Source: Gonioctena quinquepunctata (taxonomy: Eukaryota > Arthropoda > Insecta > Coleoptera > Chrysomelidae). Taken from it: a stretch of DNA of 64,000 bases. Positions within the stretch are counted from its first letter, which is position 1. Each line of letters starts with the position of its first letter. The notes beneath the pieces were generated by a model. The model was not told the origin of the DNA. It did not search any database and saw only the letters and a list, made by a program, of their open reading frames with translations. The stretch lies in assembly GCA_018342105.1 (NCBI GenBank), contig JAFIRS010003642.1:59048-123047 (forward strand). The letters are read 5' to 3'. This document shows, piece after piece, positions 1 to 11,159 of the stretch. The translations under genes and the position numbers were made by a program.

Positions 1-1742
1 TTTGAGCATTTGTCTTGACGAATATAACTCGGCTTAATATTCTGACGGCTAAATTTTGGCTGTATAATATACTGAAGCCTTAGAGTATAACTTTTTAACA
101 AAAAATTGAACCGACGAAATACGGAACTGAAAAGTAAAAAATAAAATAAACCTTCTTAGTCTCAATAACTAAGCTCCTAAACTAATGTTGAGCAACTCGA
201 TGCCATCATTTTACGCCTTACCTAAATCTTTTGCTTGTTTGTTTGGCGCCGACTCAAAATTAGTTACTTACATTAGTTTAGGAGCTTAGTTATTGAGACT
301 AACAAGGTTTATTTTATTTTTCACTTTTCAGTTCCGTATTTCGTCGGTTCAATTTTTTGTTAAAAAGTTATTATTTTTCAATTTTATGTGGCTAAAAGAG
401 AATCATCCAAATCGGATAACCCAGTACAAAGTTATGCCTGATAGAAACGGTTAATGGACCAAAATTTAGAGGGTGAACGATCGTTAATGGGCCGAAATTC
501 AGAGGGTGAACGATCGATATCCTCCATTTTGCTACCCTTAGGGGTGGCATTTTTTTTCCAATTTGATATGAGACCAACTTTGAAGTACACCCTATCCATT
601 AAAAAAAAATAATCATCGAAATCGGACTACTCTATGGAAAGATATGCGTGGTATGTTGGCTGAAATCTACTAATTACTACATACTTAATTTTTGATCACT
701 TCCAAAATACTCACAACTATTGACTGTTAAATAATATGATTATCCACTTTAACTATTTATTGTTATATAATATAAATTATTTTTGAAAGTTCTGGTTAGT
801 TGATTTCATCACTTTGTATATAATTCCATCCTTTCATAGAATGTAACTATTATTGTGACGGATGTAGGAGGATCTGTCAATGTCAACTACATATGTGTGC
901 CACTTTTCACAAGTGAAAAATCAATCATCCTCTATTTTCGTACCCATAGGGGTGGATCATTTCATTTCAGACTGAAATATGATCAACTATGAGGTATACC
1001 CTATCTGATAAAAAAAAATAATCCAAATCGAAGATCCCAGTACAAAGTTATGCCTGATAGAATCGGTTAACGGACCAGAATTCAGAGGGTGAGTGATCAA
1101 TATCCTCCATTTTGCTACCCTCAGGGCTGGATTTCATTTCTGAAATTCAAATGGGGCAACTCCGAAGATAGATAGATATACTTTATTGTCCAAGAATTTC
1201 TCATTGACAAAGTAAGATAAAAAATATGGTTATTAATAAAAGGATTGGTAGAACATATAAGTATTGAAATCGATTGAATATAAAACAGATAGATATGAAA
1301 ATATAGACAAAACAAAAAATAATTAATAAATAAATAATAATAATAACCTTGCATACTATAAAAGCAACTGCATCACAATATATACAAAATTTCGTCAAGC
1401 AAATAACATAAGTATTCACATAATAATTATTTTAGCATCACTTTACGGTATTTGAGACTATTATGCACGTCGTACATGTAAATAGTATTAAAGCAGAAAA
1501 ACACAAAAAAAAGGAGAGAAAAAAAACAAAACAAAAGTGTTTACATAATAATTATTTTAGCATCACTTTACGGTATTTGAGACATGTTCACGTGATATTC
1601 CTGCAGGCTATAAAAAGCCTTTTCAAGAAGCATATTTTTAACTGATCTTCTGAAGAGTTTATGATCTGAAATGTTTTTAATTAACTGTGGCAAGTGATTG
1701 AATATTCTTTTCCTTCATACATATTAGAGTGTTTTGTTAAAT

Positions 1743-3011
1743 TCAGTTTAGGTATTGGCAGGTGAATATTGCAGCTCTGTCTGGTATTGTAAGGTCTATT
1801 TTCAGAAGAATCAGTAACATATTTTTGTGAATCAGGATACCACTTCCAGAATGAAGATGCTTATTACTGTTAAAATTCTTTGTTGAACAAAAGTTGTCTA
1901 CAACTATCCTGTAGTTAGCCCTACACAAGTACCTAAGAGATCTCTTCTGCAGTACAAATACCTGATTTAGGAGTGTTTGATTACAAAATCCCAAAACGCA
2001 ATGCCATATCTTAGATGGGACTCTACAAGGGCAAAGTATGTGGATCTGGCTGTAGATATGTCAAGTTCATTGGCAACAATTCTAACAGCAAAAGATCCGA
2101 GCTAACTTCTTACAAAAGATGTGACATGTTCATTGAATTTCAGCTTGTTATCAATGTGCAGGCCAAGAAACCTAGTACAAAGTGTCTCTTCAATATTAAT
2201 ACCATCAAGTAGTAAGTTATCATAGCTGAATTTGAAGTTAACAATTTTGGTTTTATCCAGATTGAAGCAGAGCAAGTTTGAATCACACCATTGCTTAACT
2301 TTCTTTAAATCTGAAGAGACCACTTGTTTCAAGATATTAATGTTTTCCCATGCCATAACAATGTGGTATCATCAGCGAAAATTGTGAAGGATCCTTCAAT
2401 ATTTATTGTAGCGAGATCGTTTATGTACAGTAAAACAAGATCGGGCCCAAAACAGATCCTGGGGTACTCCGCAATATAGTGTCGAAAGATCAGAACTCAC
2501 ATCGTTCGTTTTCACTATTTGCGATCTATTCTCGAGGTATGACCTAAACCAATCGAGACATGTTCCTCTTATTCCATAGTGATGCATTTTCTGAAGCAGT
2601 ATTTCATGGTTAACACAATCGAAAGCTTTCGAAAATCCAAAACACTGCTGCAATTGCTTCACCTTCATTCAAGCTCATGTATACCTTTTCCAAAAAAGAA
2701 AATTGCGTCATTAGTATTTTTAGAATTCTGAAACCCAAATTGACATTCGTTTAATATTTTTCCATTTGATAAAAATAGTAACAATCTTTTCTTAACTAAT
2801 TTTCTAGATTTTAGAAATTGTGGACAGCAACAGATTGGTCTGAAATTTGATGGGAGGGTAGTGTTACCACCTTTAAAAGAGGTATAACAAGTGCCGTCTT
2901 TAAGCCTGAGGGAAATACTCCAGTTTCAAAAGATTTATTTATTACATCTGCTAGTGCGGATAGCGCTTTGAATGGTAGGTTTTGTAATAGTCTCCTAGTT
3001 AATCCATCCAA
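1743..3011 (-). pseudogene. Reverse transcriptase domain of LINE 1 (broken)
   Basis: Four minus-strand fragments follow in order. 2811-3011 is the RT entry region ('GVFPSGLKTALVIPLLK'). 2396-2668 holds the 'FSKAFDCVNHEILL' finger/palm motif and 'GVPQ' just before a frameshift that destroys the Gly-Ser and the YADD region. 2102-2356 is the thumb ('LNLDKTK'-like, 'FLGLHIDNKLKFNEH'). 1743-1994 is the C-terminal 'LQKRSLRYLC' region. Sequence upstream of 3011 to the endonuclease also reads as degraded coding sequence. No intact catalytic YADD is visible, so the copy is dead. Confidence 0.8.
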
Positions 3012-3548
3012 TCCGAAGGATTTATCGTTTTATTTCCTTAGTGTTTGTTTTATCTCGTGAACATTTGTAGGCATTAATCTAAAATAGGTTTGGCAGGAAG
3101 TATTGTCGAGATAGCTCAAAGGATCCAGTTGAGATGTTAGATTGGCTGTCAAATTTTTTGCAATAGAGCAGTAGTAGTCATTCAATGTATTAGGGTTTAT
3201 GTTACTAATCTCCGCTGTTGTCGATATACTTCCTTTTCCCCGTAATTCGTTAATAATTGCCCATTTCTCTTTAGGTTTGTTTTTTATTGTTCCATCCTGT
3301 TGGAGTAATAATTGTTCTTAGCTAGCTTGATTACATTCCATAAATACTCCTATTTATTAAAATATTGCAGAAAGTTTGTATTTGATGTAAATTTCTTAAT
3401 TGTACGCAGGATCTGAAGTTTTGCAGAAACTTTTAATCCTGTTGTTATCCAAGGCTTTTTGTTTTATTTTCAATTTTTTAAAGTGGAGCATTCATCAAAT
3501 TTATTACTTACAATTTGTTGAAAGAGAGTAACAGGGTCAGAGCATTTA

Positions 3549-4301
3549 TTATAATGTTCCAATTTGTCTGTTCACATGAAAGTTTGAATTTTTATAGTTT
3601 TGTTTGCTGAAGATTCTACCTTCTCTGAATTTAACATGTCTTTTCTCTCTATTGAGTGAAAAGTTAAGTTGAATTGCTTCATGATCAGATAAGCCTGCAG
3701 AAATAACTCTCGTATCAGATTTGTCAATAAAATTTGAGCAAACATAGTCAATTACCGTAGCAGACTTGTCTGTGATTCTAGTTGGTTCTCCAATATGCAT
3801 TTTCAGATCGAAGCTGATGAATAAATTTTGTAGGATATTAGTGAATGTACAATTTTGGGAGAAATCTATATTGAGATCTTCTGCAAGAATGATTTTAGCT
3901 CTGAGTGGTAGAGATGATAACAGTATTTCCAGCCTTTCAAGGAATATGTATGTATCACTTGTTACACCTGAAGGCGCTCTTATACATACATATTATATAC
4001 AAATTATTCTTTTATTGTAAGCTATTGAGAACTCAAAATCACCCTCAACCAGCATGTTGTCATATTTGTGTATATCAACTAAGAAATATTCGTCTGACAT
4101 ATTTTTATGAATGAGAATAATTGTTCCACCATGTAACATTTTTTTCCGACAGAATTTCGAAACAATGAGATAATCAGGAATGAAACATGGTTCATCATTC
4201 AGTAACCAATGTTCAGTCAAGAGTAGAAATGTTGGAAAATTTTCAGATTCCAAAAATATTGAGAGTTCATCAATTTTATTACGAACAGATTGAATATTCA
4301 A
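3549..4301 (-). pseudogene. Endonuclease domain of LINE 1 (broken)
   Basis: There are two minus-strand pieces. 3993-4301 carries the N-terminal endonuclease motifs: an 'NIQSVRNKIDEL' start, 'LLTEHWL', and a glycine-rich 'HGGTIILI' strand. 3549-3800 carries the C-terminal motifs 'PTRIT', 'IDYVCSN' and 'GLSDHEAI'; the SDH triad end is characteristic of APE-type LINE endonucleases. In the family this enzyme nicks target DNA to prime reverse transcription. The middle of the domain (3801-3992) is out of frame with both pieces, so the gene is inactive. It lies directly upstream of the matching RT fragments on the same strand. Confidence 0.8.
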
Positions 4302-4544
4302 TAGAATCAGTGAAGTATTTTGTTGAGGATTAGTTTGTAACCTAGAGGATTGTTTGGTCGTGGATTTGATTGAGATATTCCTTGAGTGAGAAGTACACCC
4401 TATCCACAGAGAAAAGGATTATCGGAATCGGACGTCTTAGTAAAAAGTTATGCGTGATCATACATAAAAAAAAATTAAAAAAAAAATTAAATATACGCGT
4501 CGACTAGAGAACCTCCTCCTTTTTGGTTTCATCGGTTAAAAAGT

Positions 4545-6762
4545 ACTCCACATCTGCATAAAAAACGCGCTCTCGATTTTTATCTAGGCAGATGTGTCAC
4601 GCTGTTGATAGGCAATAATGCTTTCGTACATTATATTGCCAACATTTTTAGCCGGTAAAATATTAGATCTTGTAATATTATATATGAAAACATGTATTGG
4701 TTCATAAAAATTACAAGACTCACCATCGTAATGAAGATTATATGTACTTCACACAATTGAGATCACAATGTAAAATTCTTACAAAAGTCTGCTATGACAT
4801 CTACTTGAAAGATATTGAGAATAACTTAATTAGTGAGCCTAAATGTTTCTGGGAATTTGTCAGTGATAAGAAAAACAGCAGTAATATGCCTGAAACAATG
4901 ACTTATGAAGACGTCATGTCTACTGATATGTCTAGTACAGTAGACTTGTTTGCCAAGTTTTTTTCCACAGTATACATAGAATCGGATCCGAATCCTACTC
5001 AATTTTCGTATGAAAAAACAATAGATTTATCAACTTGTACATTTGAATTATCAAGCATATTTGAAGCTATATGTAAATTAAAATAAAAATTTTCGAGTGG
5101 CCCTGATGGTATTCCTTCTTTCTTCATAAAACAGTGTGTATATTCTCTGTCAACTCCTCTTTTCATTTTATTCAATAATTCACTGACTAGTGGCTCATTC
5201 CCTGACCGTTGGAAAGAAAGCTTCATTTGTCCTATTTTTAAAAGTGGCTCGAAAGAAAAAGTTCAAAACTATAGGGGAGTATGCATTCAATCAGCTATTC
5301 CTAAAGTCTTAGATTGCCTTGTTGCAAAAATATTAACGAATGTTTGTAGACCTCTGATAATGCCTGAGCAACACGGATTTACATCTGGACGATCCACAGT
5401 ATCGAACTTATTGTATTATCAGCACTACATAACTCAAGCACTTGAGAGGTCTGTGCAGGTAGATGCTATCTACACAGACTTCTCAAAAGCTTTCGATAGG
5501 GTCAATCATAACTTAACGATTAAAAAATTATTTGCTATTGGTATCTCTGGTAATATGCTAGAATGGATAAGCAGTTATCTAACTGGTCGTTCTCAATCAG
5601 TTAGAGTAAATAGTACAGTTTCAGTACCTTTTTTGGTGAAATCAGGTATACCACAGGGATCCCACTGCGGGCCTTTGTTGTTCTGCCTCTTTATAAATGA
5701 CATTAATTCAAATATTAATCATTCGAAATTCCTACTATTTGCCGACGATCTGAAAATTTTCAAGGTCATAGAGAGTGCTCATGATGCCAATTTTCTTCAG
5801 AGTGATATAAATTGCATTTCTGATTGGTGTGAAGCAAACTGCCTTCACCTCAATACGAAGAAATGCTACTCAATGGTATTCAGTAGATCTCGTTCACCTG
5901 TTAATTTTGATTACTTTTTAAATAATGAGATTTTGGAGTGTAAACCAGAGTGTAAGGATTTGGGTATATTGTTAGATAGCAAGCTTTCTTTCAACAACCA
6001 TGTGAACTCGGTATCTATAAAAGCTTTAAAAATGCTTGGATTTATTGTGAGATCGTCAACTAACCTTTCTTTTTTCATCACAAAAATTTTATATTGCTCT
6101 TTAGTACGATCTATCGTAGAGTATAACACTATAATCTGGAGTCCCCACTACATTAAATATACACAACAAGTAGAAAATGTGCAAAATAAATTTCTAAGGA
6201 CCATGGCTTTCAAACTAGGCCTAGTTGTAGGCGAATATAATTACAGGGAAGTGATGAATATATTATCTTTATCAAGTCTGGATGATAGACGAATAACTAC
6301 ATCATTAGTTTATCTTTACAAAATAATTTCTGGTATTAATGATTGTCCAGAAATTCTCTCCCTCATATCTTTCAACGTTCCACGTAGGTCCATTAGACAA
6401 ATAAAATTATTCGTTACACCATATCATTCAACTAACTATGGTTACAACTCTCCTATATCGAAAATGTTAAGACTGGCAAATAACTATTGTGATAAAATTG
6501 ATTTCTTCTGTGATACTCCAAATATTTTCAAGAATCAAGTCTCTCGCGCATTGCTCATTTGAATGTAGTTCATATTGTTAATTGTTAATTTTGTTTATTG
6601 TCATTATTGTCCTATATATTGCATATATCTGGATCAAAAAAATAATTGTATTTACATAATGTTATAATAATAGTATAAGTAGTATAATTGTAGTAGTATA
6701 GTAGTATAGAATAAGATTTAATTGTATAAAATTATTGTAAACAAAATTGGGGTTCACCCGTA

Positions 6763-6793
<31 letters not shown>

Positions 6794-6796
6794 AAA
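4545..6796 (+). mobile_element. Non-LTR retrotransposon 2 (LINE), 5' truncated
   Basis: This is a plus-strand LINE remnant made of the RT region, a short 3' UTR and a tail of 'aaat' repeats at about 6762-6796. The endonuclease part is missing, as expected from 5' truncation during target-primed reverse transcription. It follows directly on the terminal 'tcggttaaaaagt' of F1 copy a, so the left boundary near 4545 is approximate. Apart from one stop codon the coding region is open, so this is the youngest-looking LINE in the first 20 kb. Confidence 0.8.
4697..6562 (+). pseudogene. LINE 2 reverse transcriptase with a single in-frame stop
   Basis: One reading frame runs from 4697 to 6562 and is interrupted only by TAA at 5084-5086; 5087-5359 stays open in the same frame. 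Before the stop lies the linker between endonuclease and RT ('CFWEFVSDKK'). After it come 'SSGPDGIP', 'FPDRWKES', 'HGFTSGRST', 'TDFSKAFDRVNH', 'SGIPQGSHCGPLLF' and the catalytic 'LFADDLKIF' (FADD at 5738-5749), then thumb motifs ('DLGILLDSKLSFNNH'). Palm residues look intact. The stop lies in an A-rich stretch and could be a single substitution. Product: LINE reverse transcriptase, Jockey/CR1-like; clade uncertain. Confidence 0.88.
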
Positions 6797-6894
6797 AATG
6801 TCAAAAAATTTTCGTGTTGATGACATATCTGCAGTGGATAAAATGTATTACATTTCATGTCTTATTAGCATGTAAAACACTATTTTTTTTTTCT

Positions 6895-7975
6895 AAACAA
6901 GAGGGCCAATCATGTGATGTGTAATATCAGAAACAAGGGACTTAAGAGCCTCTTCACAAAAATTCAATATACATTGAAACAAGTGGTAGACCACAAGCGA
7001 AAAACAACTACTTTCCTGGCAAATACCACTCAGAACGTTGAATGATATCCACCTGAAAATGTATGCAAACTTCCATTGACAATGAAAAATGATGGCACAT
7101 GTTTTTTTCTGATGAACTTGATTATGATGCCAGGTCCGCCTAATAATCCACATAGCGGTTTCAGGCTTTTGGCCCTCATCAGTACGGAGTAATAGATGAT
7201 GTTTTCATCCAAAAGCCTGAAACCGGTATACGGATTGTTAGGCGGACCTGGCATAAATTAAACATAATCAAGTTTAGCAGCAAGAAAAATTTGCAATCAA
7301 TTTCCATTGTCAATGGAAGTTTGCGTAGATTTTCAGGTGGATATCATTCAACGTTCTGCGTGGTATTGGCCAGGAGAGTAATCGTTTTTTGCTGCTGGTC
7401 TACCACTTCTTCATTGAATTTTTGTGAAGAGACTCTCAAGTCCCTTGTTCCTTATATTACACTTCACATGTTTAGCTTTCTTGTTCGATATATACGCCTT
7501 GTCGGGCATGTAGCCACTACTATCGAGATAGAATCTTATTGAGAAACGTGGAAAGTAGGAAGTGTTTCTTTCTGTCACTAGATGCCGCCGGTTGAAAGTT
7601 ACTTTTTCCTGCGTACCTACAGGTGATTAAGCTTGATGATGTTTTCATTTGTGTTGGGTCTCGCTTCGGTCAGAGGTCTTCGGATCTCTGACTGTTGACT
7701 ACTCCGTTCTGATGAGGGCCAAAAGCCTGAAACCGGTATGCTGATTGTTAGGCGGACCTGGCATAAATTAAACATACTCAAGTTTATCAGCAAGAAACAT
7801 TTGCAATCAATTTTCATTGTCAATGGAAGTTTGCGTAGATTTTCAGGTGGATATCATTCAACGTTCTGCGTGTTATTTGCCAGGAAAGTAGTTGTTTTTC
7901 GCTTGTGCTCTACCACTTGTTTCAACTTATATTGAATTATTTTTGTGAAGACACTCTTAAGTAGCTTGTTACTAA
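6895..7975. repeat. R2 repeat cluster: one inverted and two direct copies
   Basis: A ~290 bp unit occurs on the minus strand at about 6895-7187, on the plus strand at about 7200-7480 (the two forming a large palindrome with its centre near 7195), and again on the plus strand at about 7690-7975. A fourth copy lies at 34030-34270. The shared core includes 'aagcctgaaaccgg', 'taggcggacctggc', 'caatggaagtttgcgtag' and 'ttcaacgttctgcg'. Each full unit starts with CTGATGA, a short hairpin and GAAAC. Mixed inverted and direct arrangement is typical of Penelope-like pseudo-LTR fragments, but no RT is attached, so assignment is open. ORFs here are translations of the repeat and not genes. Confidence 0.75.
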
Positions 7976-7980
7976 ATTTT

Positions 7981-8800
7981 TTTATTGTAGACCACCCAAC
8001 AGAAATTTAATTCACAGCGTGGGAAAATTACAAATACAAAGAAATTCAAGATCACAATACACAAAAAGCGTAGAGATATGTGACATGACCAAAAAGAAGA
8101 CAAAAAAACATAAAATCAAAATCTGTTTTTTTTCAATGAAACATTGCTACAAGAGAAGATGTCACATCTATTATTGATATCATTGTAATTGTTGCAAATT
8201 CTGAATAATGGTGAGATTTGTGTACCTTTCCCTCTGGCAACGCCATCGGGTTTTTTGTTTTTCTTCTTTATATTCGCACGAGCCGCAATATAATCATAGT
8301 AACATAATGGCTTTCAATGAACAAGCTGTTGTTGTTAATCAATGCAGAATCCTCAGTTTTTAAATTTCATACATCACATTGTCACTCTTCATTCCTTGGC
8401 TGATAATTTGCGAAAGATATACACCGTATCTCTTTGAGATGATACAATATGGTAGAGCATGATTTCAACACATTTGAATACGATGAACTGGAAATAATAA
8501 TCTTGCAAGTATTGACGTCAACAATTGAAGCAAAAGTAACATTATGGAGAATTATGAAGGAAGTGGCAGGCGAATCCATGCAACAAAAGTAATATTAAAA
8601 AAAATCGAAATATTGGTGGTACATCTGCTGAGGTGAAAGAAAAAGAACTAGAAGGTCAAAACGAATGACGAGAAGATACAGAATCGAGGCATGAGTATAT
8701 CAAAATCGATATGGTTTCAAACTTCGCACTGCACAGTGGTCCGCATGACAAAAAAACGGAACTAATGAATGTTTTTGCTCAATCGCCTCTTTGGCTGTCA
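7981..8800. other. Stretch without recognisable gene
   Basis: AT-rich sequence with no convincing ORF, no similarity to the repeat families elsewhere in the window and no clear inverted ends. An ORF beginning at 8711 runs into the tandem array that follows and is not considered a gene. Confidence 0.5.
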
Positions 8801-9260
8801 AATATCATGAAAATAGGGGTAGTTTTTAGGAAGAGGTGGTTGAAAAAAAAAAGTTTTGAGTTTTTTTTTTGCGAATTAAAAAAACAAAAAGAGAGGTTTT
8901 TAAAAAAAGATCCAAGCCTTTTTTTCGCGGAATTGCTTTTAAGGCTGACGAGAATCATGGGAAAAATATTTAAAGAATCTTGTCACAAAGGGGTGTTTTT
9001 AGAAGGGTGGTTCAAAAAATCAGATTTGAGCCTTTTTTTGCGCGCGGAATTACTTCTAAGGCTGATGAGAATCATGGGAATAATATTAAAAAAACGTGTC
9101 ACGGGGTTTGGTATTAAATCGGTTGTTTAAATGATGAATTCAGGAATAATTACTTTAATTAGTATTGCTGAATTATTTTCAAAGCTCACAGAACCATGGA
9201 AATTTGTCGCAAAGGGGTTGGTTTCAAAAGGGGAATTTTGGTATTAGATCAAATGTTTTA
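8800..9260 (+). repeat. Degenerate tandem repeat, ~110 bp unit
   Basis: About four diverged units follow one another. The two best preserved share 'gagaatcatgggaa', 'cggaattgcttttaaggctga' type segments and a run of T before them (about 8880-8990 and 8991-9095). Later units share 'tactttaattag' and 'aaaggggt'. The open frame at 8711-9130 is a by-product of the repeat. Confidence 0.65.
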
Positions 9261-9666
9261 ATGATGACTTTTTGAATATTTACTTTAATTAGAAAATCAG
9301 TACCCAAAATCTTCTTAAAATATTGTTTATAATATAGACAGTCACATTCTAGCAAAAAAGTCGATTTTTTACAAAATAATGAAGTGTTAATTCATTGTGG
9401 GTCAAAATATATTTGATGCGTTTTTGATAAACTCTTGCAGAGGCTCACAATTAATTAATTATAAAAAAAAGTGCAAGTATGAGCAAGCAAATTTTGGATA
9501 TGTTTTTATAGAGATTTCAGACTATTCATTGGATATTTTTTCAGACCGGCGAGTCGTGGGTCATTTTTTGTAAGTCTAACGAAAGTTGAAGATGTACGCA
9601 CGTTCATTCTAATAACAGTACAGAAAATAACTATTAATGTAAATGATGATGAAATAAAAACTACAT

Positions 9667-11152
9667 ATTTGGGCTGTTGAAATTGGCAGGAGTGTTTTGA
9701 AGAAAACCAAAGATTTAAAATAGTCGACGTTTCGAAGCCTTTATTGCTTCATCTTCAGGACTATTTGAAAGTGGTTTTCCTTGTTCTCATATAAATATAA
9801 ATTCGACATAATGTATTAATACAAACATAGGCTGATACACACATGAAGTTAACGAGTGAGTTCTCAATACTCTACGAGTGAGTTCTCAACACTTAGTTTT
9901 GAGAACTCACTCATTCAACTTCATGTGTGTATCAACCTATGCTTGTATTTACATTATGTCGAATTTATATTTATATGTGAACAAGAAAAACCACTTTTGA
10001 ATAGTCCTGAAAATGAAGCAATAAAAACTTTTTAACAAAAAATTAAACCGACGAAATACGGAACTGAAAAGTAAAAAATAAAATAAACCTTCTTAGTCTC
10101 AGTAACTAAGCTCCTAAACTAATTTAAGTAACTAATTTTGAGTCGGCGCCAAACAAACAAGCAAATGAATTAGGTAAGGCGTAAAATGATGGCATCGAGT
10201 TGTGCGGTGACATTCTGATAATTTTTTTGAAGTAATTTAATGATGTTCGTTGATTGTTTGTTTGGCGCCGACTCACAATTAGTTACTTACATTAGCTTAG
10301 GAGCTTTGTTACTGAGACTAGGAAGGTTTATTTTTTTTTTACTTTTCAGTTCCGTATTTCGTCGGTTAAATTTTTTGTTAAAAAGTTTTCATTTTTCAAT
10401 TTTTTATGGCTAAAATATACTAATGACTACCTACTTGTTTTTTGATTACTTCCAAAATACTTACTTACCCACCTTACTTCAACTATTACCAGTTAAATAA
10501 TATGATTATCTACTTTTACTATTTGTTGTAATATGAATTATTTTTGTTGTTCTGGTTAGTTTATTTCATTACTTTGTATATCATTCCATCCTCTCATAGA
10601 ATATAATGGTTTTGACGGATGTGGAACAGAAATAATGTCAGTAGCGATCTATCATTGTCAACTACGTATGTGTGTGCCAATGTTCATAAGTGAAAAATCA
10701 ATTATCCCCTATTTTTCTACCCGTAAGGGTATATAATTCCATTCGAAATCTAAATATAAGGTATACCCTATCTATTAAAAAAAGAATCATCCAAATCGAA
10801 GAACCCAGTACAAAGTTATGCCTGATAGATTCGGTTAACGGACCAGAATTCAGACGGTGAGTGATCAATATCCTTCATGTCGCTACCCTTAGGGGTGGAT
10901 TTCATCTTTTTAATTCAAATGGTACCACCTTCGAAGTACGCCCTATCCACTGAAAAAAGAATTATCGGACGCCTCAGTAAATAGTTATGCGTGATCATAC
11001 ATAAAAAAAAATGATGGAAAAAAAAATATACGGGTCGACTAGAGAACCTCCTCCTTTTTGGTTTCGTCGGTTAATAAAGGCTTCGAAACTTCGATTTTCT
11101 TTGGTTTTCTTCAAAACACTGACCGAACTCCTGCCAATTTCAACGGCTCAAA
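9667..11152. mobile_element. F2 foldback element, split by F1 copy b
   Basis: The arms begin 'tttgggctgttgaaattggc' at 9667 and end with the inverse ('gccaatttcaacggctcaaa') at 11152. They continue inward through a GAAAC-hairpin-CTGAAGA motif and a long palindrome centred near 9890 (the two halves around 9780-9870 and 9915-9990 pair almost fully). The right arm is cut at 10025 by F1 copy b and resumes at 11079. Without the insertion the element would be about 0.44 kb and almost wholly self-complementary, so it is a MITE-like foldback. Confidence 0.75.
10026..11072 (+). mobile_element. F1 foldback element copy b, complete (1047 bp)
   Basis: The best-defined F1 copy. It sits inside F2 between two copies of AATAAA (10020-10025 and 11073-11078), a candidate 6-bp target duplication. 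The left part is a foldback: arms 10026-10160 and 10255-10389 pair and include 'ggcgccgactca'. The right end is 'ctagagaacctcctcc' followed by 'gtcggtt'. The motif 'aaccgacgaaa' appears in inverted form at both ends but is offset by ~19 bp at the left, so perfect terminal repeats are absent. There is no coding capacity. The superfamily is not recognised. Confidence 0.75.
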
Positions 11153-11159
11153 TTAATTC

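Larger units (their letters stand above)
1166..4387 (-). mobile_element. Non-LTR retrotransposon 1 (LINE), decayed
   Basis: This is a minus-strand LINE with an apurinic-type endonuclease followed by a reverse transcriptase, both broken by frameshifts. Its 3' end is at about 1166, where the minus strand shows an AATAAA-like signal followed by short (tatc) repeats rather than a long poly(A). The element lies inside F1 copy a. The order endonuclease, RT and short-repeat tail fits the CR1/Jockey group. The exact clade cannot be set by eye. Confidence 0.8.
89..4543 (+). mobile_element. F1 foldback element copy a, split by a LINE insertion
   Basis: This is a non-coding element of a family recurring across the window (F1). 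It opens with two inverted arms (89-190 and 270-369) around a ~80 bp spacer, then a ~0.75 kb body with the recurrent box 'gctaccctyaggggtgga', and ends in a pyrimidine-rich box followed by 'tcggtt' near 4537. The body stops at about 1165 and resumes at about 4386 ('aagtacaccctatcc'), because a minus-strand non-LTR retrotransposon sits between. Comparison with the uninterrupted copy at 10026-11072 shows the join. A short 'gaag' repeat on both sides may be the target duplication of the inserted LINE. No ORF of note belongs to F1, so it is non-autonomous. Confidence 0.75.

Noticed and set aside
8711..9130. 139-codon ORF as a gene
   Set aside because: It reads through a degenerate tandem repeat and its repeated residues follow the DNA unit; no protein family pattern.
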